Shown here in pieces: positions 1 to 10,426 of a DNA stretch of 52,835 nt (its first letter is position 1; each line of letters opens with the position of its first letter). Location: assembly GCA_002221725.1 (NCBI GenBank), contig NJFT01000264.1, positions 1 through 52,835 on the forward strand, written 5' to 3'. The translations under genes and the position numbers were made by a program. The DNA comes from Scedosporium boydii (Eukaryota; Ascomycota; Sordariomycetes; Microascales; Microascaceae). Below the pieces are notes generated by a model. That model did no database searches, was not told the origin of the DNA, and was given only the letters and a program-made list of their open reading frames with translations.

Positions 1-29
1 GTGGTGGGAGGCAGGACCCTGTCACGTAC

Positions 30-465
30 CCTTTTTGGATTCCTCGACGGCCTGCTTAGGCTCGTTCACGGCATTCCCACCTTCGTTAGCGCCAGCGGGC
101 ACAGCAACTTCAGCGGCAACCTCAGCACCGGGCTGACTAGTCTCGACAGGGTTCCCCATGGTATCACGATGATAACTTCTCTCAGAACTATAGCGTAGAA
201 GATCTAATGGCCTGGCAACAGGTACAATGAGAGATGCAGAGCGGGGACTAAACCGCTCTCTAAGAGGACGAACGAGGAGGGTATTTAAACACCCGGAGGG
301 TAGAGCGTACGTCCGTAAGGTTCTGGGCGAAGGAAGCAGAAACGGCTCACTGGCGCGCAGGGAGGGAGGAATAATAAGAGAGGAAGGTGGAAATGTGTCA
401 AGGATGGTTCGGGATCTCCACGATGATGGCCTTGGTACAGCTGAGCGGTTGAGGGGCAGTGCCAT
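30..465 (-). CDS. First exon of a probable mitochondrial protein (rest lies off the left edge)
   Basis: The frame is open on the minus strand from an ATG at 465-463 to a strong donor (G|GTACGTGA) at 29, giving 145 codons plus one base. The first ~100 residues are rich in Arg, Ser, Pro and Leu and nearly free of acidic residues, as in a mitochondrial targeting sequence. They end near LLRYSSERSYHRD, where R-Y-S-S resembles a matrix-peptidase cleavage context. The following segment is Ala/Glu-rich (PGAEVAAEVAVPAG) and likely a linker. A second candidate start is the ATG at 160-158 (MGNPVETSQ), which would remove the leader. No catalytic domain is in view, so the product cannot be named. Seen: frame, donor, composition. 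Inferred: mitochondrial location and the choice of the upstream ATG. Confidence 0.5.
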
Positions 466-742
466 CCAAGGACGTCTACTACTCGGCGGTTTTTGATACG
501 ATGCATACACTAGCTCTTTTTCTTCTACTGGTTGGGACTGGACGGGACTGGGAACGGGAACGAGTTGATTGGGAAGAACCGGCCACTAGAATTGGGGGGA
601 TCGTATGCAGAGTCTAGAAAATCATGGGATTCCTCGCGCAATCAGCCGCGTACATTGATCAAAGTCAGGCCGAAGGATCTGGCTGCACGAAGTCTGGGTT
701 TAGTGTGATGCAAGTTTAAGCCCGCCAGCAGCGCGGGAGCTT

Positions 743-770
743 GGAGGGATGGAGGGATGGAGGGATGGAG
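743..770. repeat. Tandem GGAGGGAT repeat
   Basis: Three perfect copies of the 8-mer GGAGGGAT are followed by a partial copy. A shorter array of the same unit lies at 49476-49499. Confidence 0.9.
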
Positions 771-1895
771 AGGGAGCCAGAGCTGGGTAGAGCTGGGTAG
801 AGCCAAGAGGGTGGGGGAGGGGGAACGATGAATGGATCAATCAACTTCGATCGCTCTTGATCTGATGAGGGGTTCTTACGGAGGCTCCGTCGTCTCAGAG
901 TCTCTTTACAGGGATTCGATGCTTGTCTGGTTCGTTACGTATGGCTTGGCGGGGCTCGAGTGCCTCGAGCACGCTGTTATCAACTAGGATCAATCTCCAT
1001 CGCTCTTTCGCGAGCAATGCACTACGTCAATAATATGCTGAACCTCGTAATAATGTGCCGAAGCCGAAGCGCAAGCAGAAACAGACGCGGGGATCTTGGA
1101 ATAAAGTGGAAAAACTCCTGCAGGTCGGAGGCAGATTTGCAGAATCTGACTGAAGCATCCTGGCAGCAGATCAATTTGATCCATTGACTTCAATATTGTC
1201 TCCAGTGCAGGCCAAGGAACCCCACTTCATCCTCCATCCTCCATTCAACAAACACTCATCATGCATCGTGAGAAAGGATCTTCGACCTCGTTCTGCCCTC
1301 CCTTGATAGTGACATTGAGACCTCTAATCGAATGTTGACCATCTTGGAAAATCGACTGATGTCTGTTCAGCCGTCAGGGTCCCCAAGTTCTGACCGTAAA
1401 CACGAACTCTTGAATGCGCCGATGCCATTCTCGCGAGTACTTTTTCTATGGATCCTTCTACAGATAAAGATCCATTGACACTCACTCCCTTGATATTGAT
1501 GTTAACGGATGCATTGTGAGAGGTCGGATACAACCTGTCCATAGCAGTATGATTGGAATCGAGGTCGGGCATTATCTCCCCCGTCGTTACCCAAGTTGCT
1601 CTCGACCTCGGTCAAGGTATTTCGTCACCAACATTGGACGCCGGCCGAGATAGAAAGTCCATTGTGTCAACGGGAAAGACGGACGAAAGAAAAAGAAAGA
1701 AACTCCGTAGCGCTTAACCAGTGTCTCCAAGTTCGAACAGAGGCTACAAAGGTATAATTGTATTTTTATAGTTTATATAAGCCAGACCAGGAATAAAAGT
1801 CACACCTTGACAGTACATCGATGTATCTCACGTACCTCAGACTTAAACTCCAAGTCATGATGTCTACAAGCACTTTTACGTTGAGAGAAACCGAT

Positions 1896-1925
1896 CCCAT
1901 CCCTCCCTCCCTCCCTCCCCTCCCC
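1896..1925 (-). other. G-quadruplex-capable G-rich tract
   Basis: The plus strand reads as successive CCC blocks separated by single T or A bases. The minus strand therefore carries at least six G3-4 runs with 1-nt loops, well within the usual G-quadruplex pattern. It lies about 530 bp beyond the stop codon of the secreted-protein gene, so any role is unknown. Confidence 0.7.
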
Positions 1926-2425
1926 TCTCAAGATCCCGTTTGGTCTTAGCTGTTTCCGCCCCCTTGACCTGCGCCTCGTTGCTCTTCGGTCTGCCTTTCG
2001 GGTTGTGTTGGAAACTGTCTCACCGTAACTTCTTCTGAAGTATGGACTTACATGACGCCTGTGGTTGGCACTGGATAGGCTATTCACACTCCTTCGACGG
2101 TTACTGACCGACCCCCCATCTCTCTACCTTAGTTCCCTGTTGTCACGCGCAGAGTTAACAATCCAGATCTACCAAGAGGCATCGTCGATGTTGTTGCTAT
2201 CTAATTATAACTATATATGACCTCCAGTCTTGTTGGACTTTCTTGGACGAACACAGCTTATGTGCAAAAGAACTGAAAAAAATTAGGAACGAAATTCAAA
2301 TTTCGAACTTCGGATTCGCATCGACGAAAATGAAAGGGCTCTCCTGGTCAACCAAGAAATGGGAGGAATATAGATGAGAACAGCAGTCGGAGTGGGAGAC
2401 GGCGGAAATCCGCATCGGCGGCATC

Positions 2426-3147
2426 TCATTTCGGTTGGAACGTATATCTCAAGCATCCAACATCCGTCCAGCCACCGGCTCCGCCGTTGTCGCCTAACAA
2501 CCAACAACAAGAAGTTAGGAAAAGAGTTTCTATCTTTTTCTTTCCTCTCCAAGACTGGTAAACGTGGGACTTACACTGATTATAATTATCCCGGAGCAAG
2601 TGCGAGCAGTTGATGTCCATATGGTTCACTCCAAGCGGTAACATGGGCTCCATCTCCGTCACCTTCGTCACGCAATTCGGAATCCACTCAATTCTGAAGG
2701 AGCTTTTCGCATACCGCGGCCCGTTCCCGAATTCCTTAGTGAATGTATTCTCGCCCGTCCACGACATCTTGAGCGGCGCTTTCTGGCACACTTGCGACAT
2801 TATATCGTACACCCCGCCCTCTCCAGCCGTTTGGAAGTCGTACCAGTTGACATCCTTGTGCTTGAACCTGGGGTGGCAGTGCCGCTCGAACCGGCACATG
2901 CCGACCCGGAACTCATCCCACTTATCCAGGCGCTGTTGTTGCGGAGCTGAGAGTTAATAACTCTCTTTTGGGGGAGAGGGAGAGAGGAGAGAGGAGAGGG
3001 CGCAGGAAGTTGTTCGAAGGGGGGAAACCCACTTACAGTTGGCGCATCATGCTCAGGGAGGCTCACTTGGCCAACCTTTCCTTGAGGCCGTGGGAGAGCG
3101 AAAACTACCGAGCATGCGAAGATGACAAGGGCTAGTTTTCGGAGCAT
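2426..3147 (-). CDS. Small secreted cysteine-containing protein, 178 aa
   Basis: Three exons: 3147-3037, 2932-2575 and 2493-2426. Donors are GTAAGT twice; acceptors are ACAG and TTAG. The start at 3147 gives a typical signal peptide (MLRKLALVIFACSVVFA) with a likely cut before LPRPQG; an in-frame ATG at 3180 would add 11 residues and spoil it. The mature chain has seven Cys and a conserved-looking core: KWDEFRVGMCRFERHC, GGVYDIMSQVCQ, RYAKSSFRIEWIPNC. The Gly-rich tail (NGGAGGWTDVGCLRYTF) recalls the C-terminal tails of some secreted fungal GH18 chitinases. No chitinase domain is present, so this would be a free-standing version of that module. A role outside the cell (wall- or host-facing) is inferred. 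Splicing is well supported because each junction restores the frame and completes the QC-DNGG motif. Confidence 0.8.
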
Positions 3148-4522
3148 TTTGAACAACAGAGGTTTGAAACGAAACGGCACAATGCCTGCGGGAAATCCAG
3201 AGGTGAATGCTAGTAAGAACCGATACCCTATCCACTACATCGAAAACAACGGCCCTTCGATAGGAAATATCCTTGGTTTTATAAACTAACAGAGGCCATC
3301 ATATTCCCAACCGCAGTGGCTTTATGGAAACCCGCAACTGCCTAGCCCAGCCTGCAAACTCCATGTCCATTAATGATGGGTCAAAGACCGACAAAGCCAA
3401 AAAGACTAGAGCAACCTAGTCGGCATCATGGCACAAAGAAGCCCCAGACGACGGAAACCTTTCGTCTGCGTTCCTCCCCTACGGTTAACCACGACGGATG
3501 ATGCCTGCTCCTTTGATGTCGTTAGGCGCGGATGTTCTCCCCTTGCACAACCCGAGCTTACACGATTCTCGCCGTCTTTGGAGGCGGCTGGAATGTTTCT
3601 ACTGCTCTGAGGCTGCTTTGCATTTCCGGGCGGTAGATGATAAAGAAGTCGGTTAATCGTTGGCCACAGTGCACGCTCGATTCCTCTTCTTGGACCAGCT
3701 TGATCGGTTGGAATTCTTCAAGTGTCTGGACATACCTGCAGCCCAGACGTTCAAACATCCATCCCCTAGAAATGCTGCTTGCCTCAAAAGTACTTGAATA
3801 CAAAAAGAGCGCCAAGAGCGAAGCCAACACCTGAGAATATCAGGAATGAAGTGAAGTCCGGCGCGTTCAAGGTTCTCGACGCCATGCGCTCCCTCTACAG
3901 GCTACGAAGGGAAACCTTTGCTACTACAAAAGAATATCATGCATGTAAGAAGCAGTCTCGACTTGGGCAATGCCCCATGTGACAAAATACCAGGGGTCGA
4001 CGTTCGTAATATTTCCCCAAAAAAGGACAGAGGACATTAACAGGCACAGTTCTTCTGAATTGTGCTCCATTGCTGCCGCTCGAACCTCAACTTTCCGGAG
4101 CCAGGCACGAGTGGCCAATTAAGACTTGGCTCTCGTTCACATTGGGGACGTACATGAAGCCGCTTGCTGCGCCTCCACAATATGTCGTGTCTGCTCCTCA
4201 GCGGATGCTCGGTATCAGATAGACCGGCCATGAAAGACTGAAGTGGCCCCCCAAAACGACCCATCTCGCCCCAGGATCATGGAGCAAGTCCATAGCACTG
4301 CCACTCTCAATCATTCTCCCATTCAAAAAGAGATTCCCTGTAGCTGCCCAACGAAACGTGCCAGTAGGCAAGAGTATCAAACAAGTACCAAACAAGCAAG
4401 GACAAACCTGCGCTGCCTATTAACCCGTTGCATAAAAACACTCAAAACTAGAAAAAAGTAAAAGAAACACAGCATGACTACCCATTGGCCCTCAAGAGGA
4501 GGATGTCCACGCAGTCAGCCCC
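3148..4522. other. Intergenic with coding-like fragments on the minus strand
   Basis: No complete gene could be assembled. Several short minus-strand frames read like pieces of protein: 4198-4395 (hydrophobic at both ends), 3786-3885 (a 33-codon peptide with one membrane-like segment, starting at an ATG at 3885), and 3558-3780. They are in different frames and lack joining splice signals that I could defend. They may be remnants of a broken gene or chance. Confidence 0.35.
3277..3283 (-). promoter_or_regulatory. TATA-like box upstream of the secreted-protein gene
   Basis: The minus strand reads TATAAAA about 130 bp upstream of the chosen ATG (3147), a plausible distance for a fungal core promoter. 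This is position and match only. Confidence 0.4.
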
Positions 4523-6213
4523 TCAGTCAATCCTCCTCGTCCTACCCCAGACCTCATCAGCATCCTTTCTCCCCAACGTCTCTGGCACCCTCCAAGACAC
4601 AAACACCGCCGAACCCAGGGCAAACCCCGCAAAGATAAAGTAGACCCACCCCGCGCCACCCAACCAGCCATTCAGCCAATTATTGACAATCGGGAAGAAC
4701 TGCACGACCAAGAAAGTCGCCGTGTAATTGGACGCAAGGCACCACGACTGCGTGGCGCCCACGGCCTCCTGCCCCACGAGCTCCGACGCCATGATGAAGG
4801 GCACGGGGCCGAGGCCGACGGCGAAGAAGCCGACGAAGAAGAGCACGGCGAGGGCCGAGAGGATCTTGGCGCCAAAGGTGATGGAGAGGGCTAGGGCCAG
4901 GGAACTAGATCCTTGGCCGATGATGGAGATGAGGAGGCAGGTCTTGCGGCCGATGCGGTCGGGGAGCGGGGAGCAGGTGACGGTCATAAAGAGGTTGACG
5001 CAGGAAATGGCAATAGTTAGTAGGGCTGAGCTTATGGGAAGCAAGTCGGCGAGTAGCGATACTGAATACACAATGATGGAGTTGATGCCGCAGAGCTGCT
5101 GGGCGAACATGATTCCCACGCATGCAATGATGGCGGGTCTGTATAGCGGGTCCCGTACGACTTGAATGAAACCCAGATGTCCTACAGGACCCCCAGCATG
5201 TCTGCTGCCAACCGTAGGTGTAGTTGGAAAATCCGAGCCAGATTGAGAGAGCAAGCGTGCATCCTCAGCCGCAGCCACATCATCATCGTCGTTGTCATCC
5301 TTGGCCCAACCGTCCACTTCCTCGCTGATGTCAAAGGTCTTGCCTCGAATGCGCTGCAGCGTCTTCCTCGCCTTGGCACTCTTTCCATGAGCCGCCAGCC
5401 AAGCCGGGCTCTCAGGGACTATCACCAAACCGAACGCCTGAGCCGTCGACAGGAACAAGCCGATGGCAAGGATCCATCTCCAGGCGTTTCCGTAGCTCAA
5501 GAAGTAACCGAGCGTCTGAGTAGCCAGAATGCCGACATTGATGGAGACCTGCGTCATGGCACCAAAGATACCGCGCTCCTTGGGTGGTGCCACCTCGCTA
5601 ATATAAAGCGGAACAATCACGGTCGAAGCACCAGCTCCAAGACCCGTAATAAAGCGTCCCGATCCCAGCACGAAAACGCCCCCAGCAACGGTTTCGAGAA
5701 GAGAACCAATGAAATAGGAAAGAGCCGTCAACCGCATGGCGGGGAGGCGGCCTTGCTTCGACGATATCGGACCGGCGGAGAGGGCGCCGATGAGGCCGCC
5801 GATGGTGAAGACGGAGGATATGGTCGCGAAGGTGGCATCGGACATGGGAATACAGTCGGGGAACCAGGGTGATTGGGAGCTGGCCTGCTTGTTATGTGCG
5901 GGCTTGACGGAGGCGAACCAGTTGGCGGCTCTCGCTAGGAGAGCGACTCCGATGGACTTCTTTTGGCAGGTGACGACATCTTGCGGCGCGTTGAGCTCGG
6001 CCTGGAGAGTTTGGTTAGGGAACGCATCAGCGTCTAGATTTCTAAAGTGTGTAATAGCCGGGGAGGAGGCCTTTCGCTTGCTTGGGACTTCATGGGGAAG
6101 GTCATACGTACCAGGTGATATCCAAATTGGAGGGGTCCAAGAGTCGAGATGAAGACCAAGAGGATCAGGTATACGCTCACCTCCCGAATGCACTGTCTCA
6201 ATGAGGTCGACAT
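4523..6213 (-). CDS. MFS sugar-porter family transporter, Vps73/YBR241C-like, 526 aa
   Basis: Two exons: 6213-6112 (34 codons) and 6001-4523, with donor GTACGT and acceptor CCAG. The junction rebuilds the family's first-helix motif FGYHL|AELNAPQD. Twelve membrane segments are expected. Sugar-porter signatures are present: GRFITGLGAGAS...PLYISEVAP, PESPAWL, DRIGRK and VPETLGRK near the C-terminus. The QQLCGINSIIVYS segment of helix 7 is also typical. This branch resembles yeast Vps73 and YBR241C, which are linked to the vacuole rather than to plasma-membrane glucose uptake. The long central loop (about residues 265-305) carries an Asp-rich patch and an acidic dileucine signal EDARLL (280-285). 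The substrate cannot be read from the sequence. The frame is intact. The MITE-like element at 6611 lies about 400 bp upstream. Confidence 0.92.
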
Positions 6214-6957
6214 GATTGCAGTGGTATTGCTTGAGGGACGGACGATGCGAGGATGAAAATGCTGGGTCGCCAGGTCTCTCCTCCTCGGTGTTGGATGGGG
6301 GAGCTGAGCTGAACGAGGAGCCCTGGTCATTGACCAGTGGTCTGTTCAGTGCAGGCTGGAGGATTGTCAGACAGCACGAGGTACGACCGAACCACGATGA
6401 AGCTGATTACACGGTGACGCGGGTCGTCAACACTGTGGAGAGCTTACTTCAAATGATCTCCAAGTATTACTGAGGTACCCGTGTATTTTACAAGTACTTC
6501 GTACGTCCCAGCGCATTCTCCATCACGTGGGGTTCCTGGAAGCTCGTTGCATCTTCCAAGACCACCGGAATTTGTTGGTCAATCAACCACATCAAGGTTA
6601 CGAAGTAAACCTATACCAGGGTTTGAAATGTTAAATCGAGAGATGCTCGCCGCCACCGGGTATATCTTAAATCAAGTTTTACGAAGGTATATCCTCTAAT
6701 AATTTATATTTGAAAATACGTATTTAGTACCTATCAGGAGATAGGTCATGTGGTGGATCTGATCTCTCAAAATAACATCTCAAACCCTGGTATAGTATTA
6801 ACATGCAGTGGCCAGACGGTCTATTCTCAAGACAACTCAACGGAAAAGCAAAATGTCTGAAAACGGTCGATACCCAATTCAATAATTCCATTGGTATTCG
6901 GCGCTATAAATGCGAGATAAAGGCCACACCAGCTTGAGTTTTCTGCTCAGTTCCAGC
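6214..6957. other. Intergenic between the MFS gene and the NmrA-like gene
   Basis: This is promoter DNA of the minus-strand MFS gene and 3' flank of the next minus-strand gene. It contains two copies of the dispersed 9-mer TACTTCGTA (6495-6503; reverse at 6599-6607) and a MITE-like element at 6611-6795. No coding region is seen. Confidence 0.7.
6611..6795. mobile_element. MITE-like element with terminal inverted repeats, 185 bp
   Basis: The left end (6611-6633) and the reverse complement of the right end (6773-6795) match at 22 of 23 positions; both begin CTATACCAGGGTTTGA. Beyond that the arms keep matching in blocks (GAGAGAT, then CCACC). The interior is AT-rich and holds a small hairpin, ACCTATC...GATAGGT. 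No coding capacity exists. If the ends are taken as TACCAGG/CCTGGTA, the element is flanked by TA on both sides, as for Tc1/mariner-type insertions. The ends are palindromic there, however, so the TA could belong to the repeat. The autonomous parent is not in this window. Confidence 0.75.
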
Positions 6958-8047
6958 TCAGGCGCTCTTTGCTGCAATTTCCCTCTCCACCGCCGTCTCA
7001 AGCTTCTCCAAATCCTCATCCCGCAAATCAATAGCCTCGTTGTCCGTCTTATCGTACAACGTACCGCCCTCAGCCCATATCCTGCGAAGGGTTGCCAGAG
7101 TAGCCCAGCCCTTTCCTTCCTTCCAAGCATCGTCCTCGAGCTTGCGCAGATCGTCGAGGGAAGTGTATTCCACCTTCCAGGGTTGACCACCCGTCTGCTT
7201 CTCGAACTCGGCCAGTATCTCCTTGGGCGTCACCACGAAGGACTGGATCTTGACGGCTCGGTCGAATGATGCCTCTGGATGTTTCAGAGCTGCCACCACA
7301 CCCTTCCCAACACTGCGGAAAAAAGGAAACGTGTTAGATTATTTGCCTTTCTTTTCCTTTCCTTTTTCGGTCTTCTTTCTTTTTCCGTGGGGATGCAGGA
7401 ATTATGCTTCGTAGGCGAATGGATGGGTTGTGTAAGACTTACTCTCTCATGGTGGTGAACCCCACCTTGCCATTCCCATCCTCGACCAATATGGCCCTCT
7501 TGTTCTTCACATCGAACCCTCCAATCCTCTCATTGAAACCGGGCAGCGTAAAGTACATATCCACATAAGGCCCCGTGACGAGGTAAGTAGGCTTAACCCT
7601 CTTCAGGTGCTCCCTCGCAAACTTCCTCACCTTCAGCTTCAGCTGATGCGGCTTCTCCGTCGCGCTCTTGGGCCCGTACTCGATATCCGTGCCGTACTCG
7701 GACGGGAAGAACCACTTGACGCTGCCATTCTCCTGCTCGTCGGCCCACTGCAGCAGCTTCGTCTGGTGGTCGAGGACGTTGCGGCCGACGGCCGAAACCA
7801 CCGTGTCGATGTCCTTATAGGCGGCGAGGACTTGGTTCTTGTCCGTGACGTCTCCCGTGATGACGGAGGCGCCGCGGGAGGTCCAGTTCTTGAGGAGGTC
7901 GGCCTTGGTCGAGGCCGTGTTCTCGCTCGTGAAGATGGTGACGTGGGGGAAGGCGGGGTTAGCGGACAGGATGGCCTCGGTGATGAAGTATCCGATCTGC
8001 CCGGTGGCACCGAAGATCAGGATCCGCGAGGGTTTGAATGAGGTCAT
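6958..8047 (-). CDS. NmrA-like / isoflavone-reductase-like NAD(P)-binding protein, 319 aa
   Basis: Two exons: 8047-7443 and 7312-6958, with donor GTAAGT and acceptor GCAG; the split codon gives Asp in TTMRDVGKGV. The N-terminus has a Rossmann nucleotide-binding motif, [13 protein letters not shown] (GxxGxxG, residues ~9-20). Further typical elements are [20 protein letters not shown] and the [13 protein letters not shown] region. Length and motif order fit the NmrA/PCBER superfamily (atypical short-chain dehydrogenases), whose members are either NADPH-dependent reductases of aromatic compounds or nucleotide-sensing regulators. KLKVRKFA lies where the catalytic Lys of the reductase branch is found, favouring an enzyme over a pure regulator, but the substrate is unknown. 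It is distinct from the second NmrA-like protein at 42994-44217. Confidence 0.88.
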
Positions 8048-9955
8048 GGTTTCTGTTTTCCAGGCCGGAGACTACTACAGGATACTACGGAGTACTCTAC
8101 TCGCGGTTTCGTATTCGGTGGTGTGATGAAGGGATTGTTGTTAACTTCAATTTTGTTGGAAAGAGGGGAGTCTCTAGTTGTAAGTGGGGTGACTCTCTTT
8201 TGTATGAAGTAAATCCACGCCCTTTAATTGTCGTGTGGGAAAGCTTGGGGGACCCCGTTGCCAACCGATGAAGCTACCCGGATCCGATATTGACCCCATC
8301 GACGATTAATAATTGCAGTTGTCTTCCGATGCTTCGGCTGGATGGGGTCTTGGTTCCCGAACTTGCCCACGGTCGCAGACCTTGATGGGTCCTCGTTGGT
8401 TGCGCTCAATTAATAAGCTCCTCGCGAGAATTCCACCATCACGCAGCTCGATGATAACATCAATTGATCACGACAGAGTAGAAACTACAACGTCTTTACG
8501 GTCGATTTTATGGCAAGTTTCCTACTACACAGCAGCAGCTCCTTGCTTGGAGCGGAGCTGGCAGATTGATCATAGAGGGGAAGGTAGAGCGACCATCAAA
8601 GACTTGGCCGTTACTAGTGAAAGGAGACTCTATTGAACCATCAGCTTTTCCGATAAAGGCGTCGAAGCCGGAAGAGAACCCGGAATAAACCCACCAAGCT
8701 ATAACAACCAAGCTCTTGCCATTGATCCAGCCGTAATACCAAATCCCCGAGTCAAAAGCTGCGGGCATAAGAAATAGTAATTCCCCAGCCAATCCAGACG
8801 GCTTAGGCAACCAAGAAAGCCGTCGCTATCCATCCCCATCACAGAGCAAGGTAAACCCGGGACGCTGTTTCATCGATCAAAGATAGTGGAACTGTCTCTC
8901 TCGCCCATCCGATATCGCCAGCGCAACCTGCGCAGTCAACTAATAATACAACCCCAGACACCAAAGAAGATAAGCAAAGGGCGTACGAAGCAAAGCCGCA
9001 TGATTCCGCAACCAGGACCCTCCTTCGCCTTTCCCCTCTTCGATATTTGCAATATTGACAAAAGGTTGAAGAGGTTGAATTCGTCGAAATGCGGACACGA
9101 CAAAACCGGGGAACCCATCTGCGGTCCCACCCCTCCCCCCCCAGACTTCGTAAGATGTATGTGTATATATGCGTATACCTGCATGCAAGCTGATAATAAT
9201 GCTGCCCAATCCCTCCTATCTCATGACTCGGCCATTTCATACTTGCGGGGCAATTTTCTTTTCTTTTCCTGTTCCATAGTGGAGCAGGTAGTATGGAAGG
9301 AGGCCTAGGCCAGTACGAGCTAAAGACCTTAGATGCACTTGAAGCAGGCGGTGAAGCTTTAGGAGGTTTCTCATGCGTACGACTTTACTTACCTACTAGA
9401 TGCGTTTCACGATAATGTGTGTCCCAAAACAACGGCTATTGGATGGGGTCTCAGATACGATATTCTCTTGGCCGAAAAGCGAGTCCAACACCCTGAGCGT
9501 GTGCTGGGCGGGTATGATGTATTTCCCTGTTTCTATCTTTTGCCCCAAAAAAACCATGAGTGTGCATCCGGCCCCAAGAAGGAATCGCCAATTCAACGTC
9601 GTGTCCAACAATAACAATCCACGCGGAGGTATATCCTAGACCGAATGCTATCCTCTGCCCAGACGAAGCGTAGAAAGTAGAAAGTAGAAATTAGGAAAGA
9701 AAAAGAAGAGCAAGAATGAGAAAAAAGAACAGGAAACTGGGTCATGAAAAGTATAAACATGCTTGAGAATTGAACGACGCCTTGAGCCACCAATCCGCCC
9801 TATGCCGCCGTACCAGAAACTCCAATGCCCCAAAGGAAGTGATTAACAATATCATTATGCACAATAGCAGTAGTGTATGGTCGTGACGGTAACAATAACA
9901 GCCCTCTCGATATGCCCCTCTCCTTTCGTTCGCAGTCTTTCTGGGTGCCCGCGGG
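8048..9955. other. Intergenic, no supported gene
   Basis: Short frames on both strands show no conserved motif or joinable exons. A TACGGAGTA motif occurs at 8086-8094, just upstream of the NmrA-like gene. A short GTAGAAA triplication lies near 9670-9690. The rest looks like unique non-coding DNA. Confidence 0.6.
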
Positions 9956-10426
9956 TTATATGGCACATCTCCTCCGCCGCCTTGACCTGAGCTCCTTCTC
10001 GGTTTCTAATAGGCGGCTCTGCACCCATGTGCGAAAGGGCTTATCGGCGCGGACAAGGTCGCAATTGAGCAGTTCGGTCAATGCGCGCTTGATGCCCTCG
10101 TTGACATCGAGCAGTTGCTGTTCTCGTGTGGCAATCTCGCAAAGAGTAGCTTCGTCAAGGATAGTCTCAAGAGATCGGTTGTCGCGGCGGCTGACGGGCG
10201 GAGAGGCGAACCGGCGGCGACCGGCACTTCGGGTCGGAGATAGAGACGGGGATGTGGTGGTAGAATCGCCCAGTGTAGAGCTGCCGCGGATCAGGTCCAA
10301 GCTTTCCCGTATCCTGTCATGTTGACTGTTGAGGCGGAGATATTCTTGATAAGCCATGTTCGTGTAGTCGGTAGTGTCCACGTTGTGGACTTCTGCTGTC
10401 AATCCCATCGTGATGCTGCTGCTCAA
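9956..10426 (-). CDS. Small conserved fungal protein of unknown function, 156 aa
   Basis: Single exon with ATG at 10426-10424; an alternative start is Met7 (MGLTAEV). The N-terminal part (YQEYLRLNSQHDRIRESLDLI, here as two adjacent stretches) and C-terminal part (LLDVNEGIKRALTELLNC, then RTWVQSRLLETEKEL) are predicted helical and probably coiled-coil. A Ser/Thr/Pro/Arg-rich linker at about residues 50-85 joins them. The protein ends in a basic run, RSRRRRRCAI. It has no signal peptide or membrane segment. I recall similar short proteins in other Sordariomycetes annotated as hypothetical. The pattern suggests a small adaptor or regulatory subunit, but nothing identifies a partner. Confidence 0.72.
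   Translation of the reverse strand: MSSSITMGLTAEVHNVDTTDYTNMAYQEYLRLNSQHDRIRESLDLIRGSSTLGDSTTTSPSLSPTRSAGRRRFASPPVSRRDNRSLETILDEATLCEIATREQQLLDVNEGIKRALTELLNCDLVRADKPFRTWVQSRLLETEKELRSRRRRRCAI

Larger units (their letters stand above)
466..2425. other. Intergenic, no supported gene
   Basis: No open frame here has convincing coding character; the longest are under 100 codons. The stretch holds an 8-bp tandem repeat near 743, a doubled GAGCTGGGTA unit near 781-803, and a C-rich tract at 1896-1925 that is G-rich on the minus strand. Its left part is probably the promoter of the minus-strand gene ending at 465; its right part follows the 3' end of the secreted-protein gene. Confidence 0.6.

Noticed and set aside
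5162..5872. 236-codon plus-strand frame over the MFS gene
   Set aside because: Antisense shadow of the transporter; no signature of its own.
7607..8041. 144-codon plus-strand frame over the NmrA-like gene
   Set aside because: Antisense to the well-supported Rossmann-fold exon; Leu/Arg-rich shadow.
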